Source: Gammaproteobacteria bacterium (GTDB lineage Bacteria; Pseudomonadota; Gammaproteobacteria; Steroidobacterales; Steroidobacteraceae). From it: a stretch of DNA of 28,317 bases. The translations under genes and the position numbers were made by a program. The notes beneath the pieces were generated by a model. It saw only the letters and a program-made list of their open reading frames with translations, did not search any database and had not been told where the DNA came from. The stretch covers positions 1-28,317 of the forward strand of contig JAQGOE010000242.1 in assembly GCA_028293725.1 (NCBI GenBank). Direction: 5' to 3'. Below, in pieces: positions 7,660 through 14,989 of this stretch (position 1 is its first letter; every line of letters begins with the position of its first letter).

Positions 7660-8592
7660 TCAGAAGCCCGCCTGTACTGAAATATAGGGGCCGTCCTGGT
7701 GGCGGCTCACCCCCGTGGCCGGGCCGAGAACACCGCCGATGTTGAGATAGGCCGCCACGAGTGAGATATTCTTGGTCGGCGTCCAGCCCAGGAACACGGT
7801 GTAGGCCGTGGACTCGTCGTCCACCGAGAGATTGTGCGGGCGGGTGCGAATCTCCGCGCCCACCGCCAGGTGGCGGGTCAACAGGTACGCCACGGTCCCC
7901 TCGGGCTTATAGGAATAGGTGTTCTTGAGATCGCCGCCAAAACCGAGCAGGCCAAACTCATTCGCCTTCGTCGCGCGCACTACGACGTTCACGACGAGGC
8001 TCTCGGAAAGGAAAACCTTCGTGGCGGCGACGTAAAAGTCGGTGCCGTGCTCAGACTTCGCGCCGAGCTGCGTCGGGCTCACAACAGCGGGGAGACCGAC
8101 AGCAGCCCCGTGATCGATGCCTTCGTTCTTATGATATTCCGCGCCGACGGCGAGCTGCGGAATCCAGGAATTCTGCAAGTAGACCGCATCGCCCAGCAGC
8201 TTGACCTTGATGCCGACAATATCCTGGGTGACGCTGAGCCCATCGAGGGGTGTGCCGGTCACGTTGAACTCGTGACGGGTGTACGACACCTCCACGCGAT
8301 CGAGCGCGCCAACGGCGACTCCATACGCGCGGAGTTGAAAATCCTTCAGCTGGATATTGGTGAAGTGGGCATTCGCCCCCCAGCTATCGCTCGAGCCATA
8401 GCCGCTGATGAACGCCAGCGGTACCAGGCCGCCACCCCCGGTGCCTTCGAGGTCGTTGAATCCCGCAGTGAGCAGGAATTTACCTTCATCACTGCCAAAC
8501 AGATTATCGGCCGTCGCAGCCCGTCCACCCAGGAGGCTCGCTCCCAGGAAGCCAGTCACCACGACAGCCCGCAATGCGCGAGTATGTCTCAT
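7660..8592 (-). CDS. DUF3034 family outer-membrane beta-barrel protein
   Basis: The 310-residue protein begins with a signal peptide (cleavage near GGRAATADN) and then shows the alternating polar/hydrophobic pattern of an outer-membrane barrel. It ends in an aromatic C-terminal strand, ISVQAGF, typical of barrel insertion. Segments such as GKFLLTAGFNDLEGTGGGGL and GANAHFTNIQLKDFQLRAYG match what I recall of DUF3034. The role of the family is not known to me. The start at 8592 gives the best signal peptide; a GTG at 8604 is an alternative, and no strong ribosome site is visible for either. It is directly followed by the truncated haemoglobin gene, and the pair is probably one transcript. Confidence 0.8.
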   Translation of the reverse strand: MRHTRALRAVVVTGFLGASLLGGRAATADNLFGSDEGKFLLTAGFNDLEGTGGGGLVPLAFISGYGSSDSWGANAHFTNIQLKDFQLRAYGVAVGALDRVEVSYTRHEFNVTGTPLDGLSVTQDIVGIKVKLLGDAVYLQNSWIPQLAVGAEYHKNEGIDHGAAVGLPAVVSPTQLGAKSEHGTDFYVAATKVFLSESLVVNVVVRATKANEFGLLGFGGDLKNTYSYKPEGTVAYLLTRHLAVGAEIRTRPHNLSVDDESTAYTVFLGWTPTKNISLVAAYLNIGGVLGPATGVSRHQDGPYISVQAGF

Positions 8593-8810
8593 TGTTTTTA
8601 ACACCGGTGACCGAGCGGGCAGCGACTGAGCGGTTAGCGAAGGAACCCCCAGCGGGGGCGCGGGGCGCTGAAACCAACACCGGTATGCTAGCGGATTCGC
8701 ATGACTCGTGCATGACGCTTTTCCAACTAGGCCGAATCAAACCATTGTGCAGTGCAATAACCACTCGCCCCGCCCAGCCGGGAGGATTCCCGGCCAGGCC
8801 CGCGGCGACT
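8593..8810 (-). promoter_or_regulatory. Upstream region of the DUF3034-haemoglobin pair
   Basis: The 218 bases between the UrcA-family gene and the DUF3034 gene hold a direct repeat AACACCGGT at 8600-8608 and 8676-8684, whose starts are 76 bases apart. The first copy extends to the palindrome CACCGGTG. These could be sites for a regulator of the haemoglobin operon. The copy at 8600 lies almost at the start codon. No -35/-10 pair is convincing. Confidence 0.3.
8777..8794. terminator. Short hairpin behind the UrcA-family gene
   Basis: GCCGGGA and TCCCGGC pair over a GGAT loop, 16 bases behind the stop of the minus-strand UrcA-family gene. The stem is only seven pairs and no T-run follows, so a terminator role is likely only from its position. 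Confidence 0.35.
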
Positions 8811-9167
8811 TCATCCGCGCTTCACGTGTTCGGATCGCATCGCCACCAGTTGTGGGTTGTTGACCGCGTTGACGGCGCGCTCGATCGCCGCTTCGCGGCA
8901 GGCGCGATTCTTGCCTATCTGCGACACCGCCTTCGAATACTCGAACGGGCAAACCTGGTGCGCTGCAACCGAGATACGTTGGTAGAGCACGCGAGCGCCG
9001 TCAGTTGTCGAGAGGTCGAGGTCACCATAACGTACGACGACGGTGGGCATCGCGTCCTCCGACGTGGCGGCCTGCGCAGCTCCGACCGATCCAGCGAGCA
9101 GGCAGCCTACCAACACCGCGATGCGTCCGATCACGACTCTGTTGGATTTGACAGTGGCGAAGTTCAT
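8811..9167 (-). CDS. UrcA family periplasmic protein
   Basis: This 118-residue exported protein has a clear signal peptide (hydrophobic AVLVGCLLAGSVGAAQA, cleavage near AQAAT). It then shows the UrcA-family core: VVVRYGDLDLSTTDGARVLY, RISVAAHQVC, and the distal RACREAAIERAVNAVNNPQL. Two cysteines in the mature domain are placed as in the family and probably form a disulfide. UrcA proteins are small, often multi-copy in sphingomonads, caulobacters and Steroidobacter-like bacteria, and have no assigned function. The start has GGAGA six bases upstream of ATG. It is transcribed in the same direction as the DUF3034 and haemoglobin genes but is separated by 218 bases and a hairpin. Confidence 0.85.
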   Translation of the reverse strand: MNFATVKSNRVVIGRIAVLVGCLLAGSVGAAQAATSEDAMPTVVVRYGDLDLSTTDGARVLYQRISVAAHQVCPFEYSKAVSQIGKNRACREAAIERAVNAVNNPQLVAMRSEHVKRG

Positions 9168-9301
9168 TGCAGCTCTCCAGAAGATGACGTGTTGAGAATT
9201 CAGTTACGTTGTGTCTTGCGACGGGGCATATGAAACACCTCCAGCGCCCGCGGGAGTAGCGGCTCGGGCTCGAACTGATCCCCGAAGCCAACGTGTTCGT
9301 A

Positions 9302-9348
9302 CCGGGGCGCGTAGCCCGGGACGCGTAGTCCGGGGCGCGTAGCCCGGA
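9302..9348. repeat. 14-bp tandem repeat cluster, second locus
   Basis: Copies at 9302-9315, 9316-9329 and 9330-9343 of CCGGGGCGCGTAGC (the middle one has two changes) are followed by a partial copy reading CCGGATG. The unit and period match the cluster at 1-43. It sits in the 367-base gap (9168-9534) between the divergent UrcA-family and LytS-type genes. Apart from this cluster and the ribosome site of the UrcA gene, I see nothing else in that gap; a 62-residue open frame across the repeat looks like chance. Confidence 0.7.
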
Positions 9349-9534
9349 TGTCGTTACGCCGACACGAGACATCTGTTTGCAACGCCAAGTCTCACCGTGA
9401 AGCGCGTTCCAGCGGCTCGTACCCCCGGCCCGGGCGTTTCAACCCACGCGCTCATCCCCGGCTATGACGGTTTCGTCCCTAAATGCAACTCCGCTGCAAC
9501 AGGCGCGTCACATTGGCGTACGATATGCGCATAA

Positions 9535-10782
9535 ATGAGCCTAGGCGGGAGACACCCGGTGAATGCCTTATCGTCCGAGGAACTGAGGGTCGCGAGAGCC
9601 GCCGTAGCGGACCCGGTCCCCTTGCGAACGGCCGTGCCAGAGCAGCGGCGCCCCTGGCCCTCCCTGTGGGCTTTGGTCGCAAAGCGCGAGGTGCGGCAGT
9701 ACCTCGTCATTCTCACTGTGTTCTGGGTCTACGTGGCGTGCTCGAATGTGTTGTACGCCAGCAGCATGCAGGCGAGCATCGCCGGATATGTTGGCGATAA
9801 ACATGTCTTCGCTCCGTATTGCGCACGGCTCGTGCAACATCTCATGCTGTACCCGGTGCTGTTGGGTTGTGTCTGGGCATCGTTGCGCATCGGCTGGCAG
9901 TCGATGTGGCGGAAGCTCCCGGCACAACTCTCACTGGCGTTCGTCTTCGCAGCGGTGGCCCAGCCGGCCATGGGAATCGCGGAGATCTTCTCGGGTGACC
10001 CGGCACTGCGGGCGCACGTCATGCAGAAGGGCACCTTGGGGTTCTGGAATCTGGACGATCTACCCATGTGGCTCGCCACCACGACCACCTTTCTGTTGGC
10101 TTATGGATTCGCGCTCACGCTCGTCATGGGGTTTGCGTTCTATCAGCGCCTGCGTGACGCCCAACTACGCTCCGCGGCGCTCGAGCGCGCGCTCACAGCG
10201 GCCAACCTGGCGGCGTTGCGGATGCAATTGTCGCCGCACACGTTATTCAATCTGCTGCACACCATACGGGGACAGATTTCGTGGGACCCGGCCGCCGCGC
10301 AATCCATGATCGTGCAACTCGGCGATCTGCTGCGCCGGCTGCTGACCGCGGGCGAGCGTGACTTTTCACGGCTCGACGACGAGTTGCAATTCGTGCGCTC
10401 CTATCTCGGTCTGCAACAGAAGCGGTTTGCCGACCGTTTGACGGTGAGCGTGCCGCAATCAGCGCTCGTGTCGGCGTGGGTGCCGAGTCTGATCCTGCAG
10501 CCACTGGTGGAGAATGCAGTGGTCCACGGCCTCGCCGGTCACGAAGGCGCCGTGATGATCCGCGTCGAGGCCGTACTGAATGATGAGATGTTGTCCCTGC
10601 GCGTCGTGAACACGATCGCGCCGGGGAAGGCGCAAGGGTGCGCGGGTATCGGCCTCCGTAATGTTCGCGAGCGCCTCGCTATCCAGTTTGCGGAGCGCGC
10701 CACTTTCAGCGCGATGCCCGGCTACGACAACGTGTGGATCGCAGAGGTCCGCCTTCCATTATTGCGTGATGGCCCCGTGTGA
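9535..10782 (+). CDS. LytS/YehU-type sensor histidine kinase
   Basis: The 415-residue membrane kinase has four hydrophobic segments (about residues 55-75, 98-120, 130-152 and 177-202). A short coiled region and a His_kinase-type (LytS) catalytic part follow. The phospho-acceptor is His 235 in MQLSPHTLFNLLH, the N-box is LQPLVENAVVHG (Asn 327) and the G-box is GIGLRNVRERL. No recognisable ligand-binding domain is present, so sensing is probably by the membrane part. It would phosphorylate the LytTR regulator encoded immediately downstream, whose start overlaps its stop by one base. The ATG at 9535 lacks a good ribosome site. A GTG at 9559 preceded by GGGAG is an attractive alternative and would shorten the protein by eight residues. 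Confidence 0.88.
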   Translation: MSLGGRHPVNALSSEELRVARAAVADPVPLRTAVPEQRRPWPSLWALVAKREVRQYLVILTVFWVYVACSNVLYASSMQASIAGYVGDKHVFAPYCARLVQHLMLYPVLLGCVWASLRIGWQSMWRKLPAQLSLAFVFAAVAQPAMGIAEIFSGDPALRAHVMQKGTLGFWNLDDLPMWLATTTTFLLAYGFALTLVMGFAFYQRLRDAQLRSAALERALTAANLAALRMQLSPHTLFNLLHTIRGQISWDPAAAQSMIVQLGDLLRRLLTAGERDFSRLDDELQFVRSYLGLQQKRFADRLTVSVPQSALVSAWVPSLILQPLVENAVVHGLAGHEGAVMIRVEAVLNDEMLSLRVVNTIAPGKAQGCAGIGLRNVRERLAIQFAERATFSAMPGYDNVWIAEVRLPLLRDGPV

Positions 10783-11642
10783 TGATGGCGGCCAATCTTA
10801 TGATGGCCAATCTTATGATGGACGTAGTGATCGTCGATGATGAGCCGGTAGCGCGACGAACGCTGCGCGAGTGTTGCGAGCGTGAGCCGGACCTGCAGAT
10901 CGTCGGGGAGTACGGCGACGCGCGCACGGCACTCGAAGCGATTCGGGCGCGGCCGCCGCACGTTCTGTTCCTCGACATCCAGATCGACACCCAGAATGGG
11001 GTGGAGCTGGCGCGCTCGCTCGATCCCGATTCCTTGCCCCTGATCGTTTTTGTGACCGCTTATCACCACTACGCCCTGGAGGCGTTCGAGGTGAGTGCGG
11101 TCGACTATCTTCTGAAGCCCTTCGATGATGAGCGCTTCCGTAAGACTATTGCACGTGTGCGACGGAGACGTGAATCCGAGAGCGGCGGCGAACGTTCCTC
11201 GATGCTGAATACCGTGTTGGCGCAACTGGAGCGCGGCGCCCGTGCGCTGGCGGACTCCCGTCCGCGCATCCTCGCCGAATCCGGCAGCCGCATGCACATG
11301 CTGGACGTCGCGCAGGTGGAGCTGGTCGAAGCCGACCGCAACTATGTGAAACTCACCGTCGGACGGGAGACCTTTCACGCACGAAGCACTTTGCAACAGG
11401 CGGAGAAGTCTCTACAGTCACAGCCGCTGTTACGTATCAGCCGGTCGTGCCTGGTGAACATGAATCACGTGCGGGAAATAAGTCGTACACCCCGAGGGGA
11501 TTTCATCCTCGTTCTGGCTGGTGGCACCACGGTGACCAGCAGCGAGGGGTTCCGCGATAGCGTGCGGCAATACCTCGAGCGGTTGAAGCTGAATCCGCTC
11601 GGGCGGGATTCGGGCGACGGCTCTCCCGGCTGGCGCTCCTGA
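10779..11642 (+). CDS. LytTR-family response regulator
   Basis: The roughly 286-residue regulator has a receiver domain (acidic pair in IVDDEP, phospho-acceptor Asp about 65 in LFLDIQ, FVTAY, lysine in LLKPF). A linker and a C-terminal LytTR DNA-binding domain follow (VELVEADRNYVKLTV, LLRISRSCLVNMNHV). It is the partner of the preceding kinase and overlaps its stop. The start is ambiguous: GTG at 10779, ATG at 10782 (overlapping the kinase stop), and further Met pairs at 10800 and 10815, caused by an in-frame 15-base duplication. The core domain begins at MDVVIVDDEP, so any of these would work. The target is likely the MFS gene that starts 23 bases after its stop, or its own operon. Confidence 0.88.
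   Translation: MMMAANLMMANLMMDVVIVDDEPVARRTLRECCEREPDLQIVGEYGDARTALEAIRARPPHVLFLDIQIDTQNGVELARSLDPDSLPLIVFVTAYHHYALEAFEVSAVDYLLKPFDDERFRKTIARVRRRRESESGGERSSMLNTVLAQLERGARALADSRPRILAESGSRMHMLDVAQVELVEADRNYVKLTVGRETFHARSTLQQAEKSLQSQPLLRISRSCLVNMNHVREISRTPRGDFILVLAGGTTVTSSEGFRDSVRQYLERLKLNPLGRDSGDGSPGWRS
10785..10820 (+). repeat. 15-bp tandem repeat at the regulator start
   Basis: The sequence CCAATCTTATGATGG occurs twice in tandem, and the ATGATGG part also occurs once before it. The repeat is in frame, so it multiplies the ATG-ATG start pair three times and adds a repeated Met-Met-Ala-Asn-Leu leader to the LytTR regulator. It looks like a slippage-type duplication. Confidence 0.75.
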
Positions 11643-11665
11643 CCGGCCCCGCCGGTGTAACTCGG

Positions 11666-13000
11666 GTGGAGCGATCGACTTCTCCGGCGCGCTCGTCCCA
11701 CGTCGCGCCGGTGGCACTTCCCGGGATTCCCTCCGCTCCGCTTCGGTCGTCGGTGATTGCCCTGAGCGTGCTCACGCTCGTCAATCTGCTGAATTACCTC
11801 GATCGTTACGTTGTCTCGGGCATCGTGCCCGATCTGAAGGCGCCCCCGCTCGGACTATCGGATAGCCAGATCGGGCTGCTGACGACCGCCTTCATGCTGG
11901 TGTACATGCTCGCGGCGCCGATTTTCGGGGCGCTGGGCGATCGCGGCTCGCGTACCCGGCCGATTGCCGTGGGCGTTTTCCTATGGAGTATCGCCACGCT
12001 CGTCTCCGGATTCGCGACGACTTACGCCCATTTGCTGGGAGCTCGCGCGATCGTCGGCATCGGCGAGGCAGCATACGTATCGATCGCGCCGGCGCTACTG
12101 GCCGACTCGTTTTCCCGAGCGCAGCGCGGTCGCGTCCTGTCTGTTTTCAACATGGCCATTCCGGTCGGCGCCGCACTGGGCTACATCGTCGGCGGCCTGA
12201 TGAGTCATCACTTCAGTTGGCGCGCGGCGTTCTTCGTAGCCGGCGCGCCGGGGCTGCTGCTGGCGTTCCTGGTTCTGCGCGTGAAGGACCCGCCACGCGG
12301 ATCGCAGGATGAATCGGAGCAGGGCGAGGCAGCGCGCGATGGCACGCCCGGTCCTTCTCGCGGCCCCGTCGCCATTTACCTCAGCCTTCTCAAACGCGCC
12401 CCCTACATGCTCGTCGTCCTCGGCTACGCTGCCTACACATTCGCGTTGGGTGGCCTCGCAGTCTGGATGCCCAACTTCCTCGAGCGCGTGCACAACATAC
12501 CCGCGGTGCAGGCCACCACGAGCTTCGGCGCCATCGTTGTGGTGACCGGTTTTCTGGGAACCTTCGTCGGCGGCTGGCTGGGCGACTACTGGGTGAAATC
12601 CTCGCGCCAGGCTTACCTGTGGATGTCGGGTGCGATCACCCTCGTGGCAGCGCCACTCACCTTTGTTGCCCTGACGGCAGCATCACCTTCGGTGTACTAC
12701 CCCGCGATCATTGCAGCCGAGCTGCTGCTGTTTATGTCGACCGGTCCGATCAACTCCGCCATTGCCAACATGGTATCGCCCACTGAGCGCGCCTCCGCGT
12801 TCGCCCTGAGCATGTTCGTGATTCATCTGCTGGGTGACGTGCCGTCCCCGACGCTGATCGGATGGCTTTCGGATCTGTCTTCCCTGGGGAAGGCCGTTCT
12901 GATCGTGCCCGCTGCGATCGTGATCAGCGGCATTGTGTGGCTGATTTCCGCGCGAGTGTCAGGACGAGCGTCAGCGGCTAGTCAATCAGCCCAGGGCTGA
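11666..13000 (+). CDS. Spinster-like MFS transporter
   Basis: The 444-residue carrier has about twelve membrane segments. The first helix carries NYLDRYVVSGIVPDLK, the Spinster-type signature, and the helix 2-3 loop carries GALGDRGSRTRP, MFS motif A. A charged cytoplasmic loop (about residues 210-235) separates the two halves. Substrates of bacterial members are mostly unknown; lipids, sugars and drugs have been suggested for the wider group. The start is a GTG at 11666, 23 bases behind the LytTR stop; no ATG exists before the first helices, and the ribosome site is weak. Its place in the LytS-LytTR operon suggests regulation by that pair. The last 15 bases overlap the end of the convergent LysR gene. 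Confidence 0.82.
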   Translation: MERSTSPARSSHVAPVALPGIPSAPLRSSVIALSVLTLVNLLNYLDRYVVSGIVPDLKAPPLGLSDSQIGLLTTAFMLVYMLAAPIFGALGDRGSRTRPIAVGVFLWSIATLVSGFATTYAHLLGARAIVGIGEAAYVSIAPALLADSFSRAQRGRVLSVFNMAIPVGAALGYIVGGLMSHHFSWRAAFFVAGAPGLLLAFLVLRVKDPPRGSQDESEQGEAARDGTPGPSRGPVAIYLSLLKRAPYMLVVLGYAAYTFALGGLAVWMPNFLERVHNIPAVQATTSFGAIVVVTGFLGTFVGGWLGDYWVKSSRQAYLWMSGAITLVAAPLTFVALTAASPSVYYPAIIAAELLLFMSTGPINSAIANMVSPTERASAFALSMFVIHLLGDVPSPTLIGWLSDLSSLGKAVLIVPAAIVISGIVWLISARVSGRASAASQSAQG

Positions 13001-13909
13001 CAGCTGGCCGGCGAGTGGCGGTACCGTCATTCCCGTCTGCAGCTCGTCGAGAAGCCACTTGCGGAAGGCCACCACCTCCGGCCGCGCCGCGACCTCCGCG
13101 CGATGCACGAGGAAGTAACTGTCCTCCGTGATCCACTCATGTTCGAACAGTCGCGTCAGCGATTTCGCCCGAAACCGCTCGGCGCTCAATGTCCCCGGAA
13201 TGAGACCGATGCCGGCGGAGCGCTCCGTGGCGCGTACCAGCGAGGACATGTTGTTGAACGCGATGCGCTTTCGGGGTCTCGGCATCTGCAGGCCCGCCGA
13301 CTCCGCCCAGCGCTCCCATCCGTCTTTACGGGCTTCGAACACGAGCAGGGTCTGCCCGTCGAGCTGCTCGATGGTGGCCAACGGCGTCCGCGTGAGCAGC
13401 GCAGGGGCGCAGGCAGGCACATAGGTCTGTGAGAACAAGCGATGCGCCTGGAGCTCGTTCCAGTTACCCGACCCCAACACAATGGATACGTCCGCATCTG
13501 GCGGATGCACGTCCGTGCCCGTCCCGTCGGTGTCGATCTCCAGATCGATCTCAGGCTGCGCCGCATGCAGTGCTGCCAAGCGAGGCAAAAGAAACTCGCT
13601 GGCAAAAAACGACGCAACCCTCAGACGCAGGGTGCTACGCCCCGCTCGTGCTCGTAACTCGCGCGTTGCCGCGTCGAGCCGCTCGAACAGGTACTCGATC
13701 TCTGCCAGGTAGGTCGAGCCAGCGTCCGTGAGGGTTAGGGTCCGGGCGCCCCGATGGAATAGGGCGACCCCCACCTCTTCCTCGAGCGCACGGATCTGGT
13801 GGCTCACGGCAGACGGGGTCAGGAACAGCTGGCTGGCGGCGGTCTTGAAGCTACCGGAGCGCGCGGCGAGCTGGAAAGCGCGCAATGTCTTAGTCGAGGG
13901 CAGACGCAT
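12986..13909 (-). CDS. LysR-family transcriptional regulator, GcvA-like
   Basis: This 307-residue regulator has an N-terminal winged helix-turn-helix (TLRAFQLAARSGSFKTAASQ, then TPSAVSHQIRALEEEVGVAL) and a C-terminal effector domain with LRLRVASFFASEFLLPRLAA. The N-terminal pattern is that of the GcvA/AmpR branch. Length is normal. LysR proteins usually regulate a neighbouring, often divergent gene. Here the divergent neighbour is the GIY-YIG-like gene, 82 bases away, and the convergent neighbour is the Spinster-like transporter. No ribosome site stands out before the ATG at 13909, but no better start exists. Confidence 0.88.
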   Translation of the reverse strand: MRLPSTKTLRAFQLAARSGSFKTAASQLFLTPSAVSHQIRALEEEVGVALFHRGARTLTLTDAGSTYLAEIEYLFERLDAATRELRARAGRSTLRLRVASFFASEFLLPRLAALHAAQPEIDLEIDTDGTGTDVHPPDADVSIVLGSGNWNELQAHRLFSQTYVPACAPALLTRTPLATIEQLDGQTLLVFEARKDGWERWAESAGLQMPRPRKRIAFNNMSSLVRATERSAGIGLIPGTLSAERFRAKSLTRLFEHEWITEDSYFLVHRAEVAARPEVVAFRKWLLDELQTGMTVPPLAGQLSALG

Positions 13910-13991
13910 AAGGGGAAGATAATCTCACAAGTCCATGAGGCGTCGAGGAATGGAGCCCCACGCTGTTCCTTAAGCTCCTATTATTTCAGAT

Positions 13992-14588
13992 GTGCGCCGG
14001 CAGCCTGAACTTTCCGCTCATGTCGATATTACGGTCTCCCCGGCGGCTCGCCCGCTGCGAGGTCTCGGCAGGTCCGAGGTCCTCGGCCGCCTGGAGGCCG
14101 CGCTGGGTAGCGGTGAAGGCGTTCTGGGCGCCCATTGCATTCACGAGCTCTGGATGAGGGGGGAGTTCGCCACCCACATCGAGGCGGCCCTGCAGAAGCT
14201 CTGGGAGAAGGCCGCCCGCTCCATACCGGAGTGGCTACCCATGCGCTACGTCGATTGGCTGCCGATGGCCTATGAGGTTACTGCCCAGTTCAAGGCCGAG
14301 CGTAAGGGCCGCTCGAACATCTACCTGGTCCTGCTGGACTACGAGGACCGTCGCGAGGGGCCCCACGGGATTTACGTCGGCATGAGCCGCTATTCGGCGG
14401 CCCAGCGCTTCGATCAGCACAAGGCCGGAATCCGCGCCGCCGGGAGTGTGCTCAAGCGGGGACTCGAGGTCCTCACCGGTCCGGCGCTGCATCTGCAGCA
14501 CATCGCCCGACCCCTGGCTGCGCGCATCGAGGTCGAACTGGCCGAAGCGTTACGGGATGCGGGGCTTCTCGTGCAGGGTGGGCATTGA
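13992..14588 (+). CDS. Uncharacterised protein with a GIY-YIG-like C-terminal domain
   Basis: The gene encodes 198 residues. The first ~100 show no motif I recognise, but include a Trp-rich stretch ([17 protein letters not shown]). The second half resembles a GIY-YIG nuclease fold: NIYLVLLDY as first strand, GIYVGMS (126-132) as second, then RFDQHKAG with Arg 139 and His 143, and a helix with Glu 180 and Glu 182. A metal-dependent nuclease is plausible, but catalysis is unproven. The start is uncertain: GTG at 13992 is used, no ribosome site is visible, and ATG at 13990 is out of frame. The 3' end overlaps the convergent csrA gene by 39 bases. Confidence 0.65.
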   Translation: MRRQPELSAHVDITVSPAARPLRGLGRSEVLGRLEAALGSGEGVLGAHCIHELWMRGEFATHIEAALQKLWEKAARSIPEWLPMRYVDWLPMAYEVTAQFKAERKGRSNIYLVLLDYEDRREGPHGIYVGMSRYSAAQRFDQHKAGIRAAGSVLKRGLEVLTGPALHLQHIARPLAARIEVELAEALRDAGLLVQGGH

Positions 14589-14828
14589 TCCCCCTGCGGG
14601 CCGAGCATCCGGAAGCGGCGCCGTAACGGGCGCTGCCGGCTGGCTCGTGCCGCCATCGACGAGCACCTCGTTCTGCTTGCGCTGCCAGATCTCCTGGCGA
14701 TCGACCGCCACATCCGGCGGGGCCTCGATCCCAATGCGAACCTGGCTTCCTTTGAAGCCCAACACGGTAATGCGCACACGCGCGCCGATGCGAATCGACT
14801 CGTTTGCGCGGCGGGTAAGAATCAGCAT
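14550..14828 (-). CDS. csrA: Carbon storage regulator CsrA with C-terminal extension
   Basis: CsrA is a homodimeric RNA-binding protein that represses or activates translation by binding GGA motifs in leaders. Residues 1-50 match the family closely: [35 protein letters not shown] and [11 protein letters not shown], which includes the RNA-contacting Arg equivalent to R44. The usual length is 60-70 residues; this one has 92, with a Pro/Ala-rich tail from about residue 60. The start has AGAGG eight bases upstream. A GGA in the leader just before that site (ATGGAAGAGG) could be an autoregulatory contact, which is inference. The tail is encoded where the gene overlaps the end of the convergent GIY-YIG-like gene. 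Confidence 0.92.
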   Translation of the reverse strand: MLILTRRANESIRIGARVRITVLGFKGSQVRIGIEAPPDVAVDRQEIWQRKQNEVLVDGGTSQPAAPVTAPLPDARPAGGSMPTLHEKPRIP

Positions 14829-14989
14829 GAGAGTACCTCTTCCATGACGGCATCTTCGCCGTGGCTGTTATTCAGCCATGAAGCGGGCGCAATTGGCATT
14901 GTCTCGGGAAACGCACGTCTTCGGTAAGCTACAAAGCGCGACTTGAGTCGAAGGTCCGAACCAACGCGAGTTCCATGCGTTAAGAGCGC

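Noticed and set aside
9200..9388. 62-residue minus-strand open frame across the 14-bp repeats
   Set aside because: Much of it is a translation of the repeat, it has a TTG start without a ribosome site, and no family pattern is seen. It looks like the spurious genes often called on such repeats.
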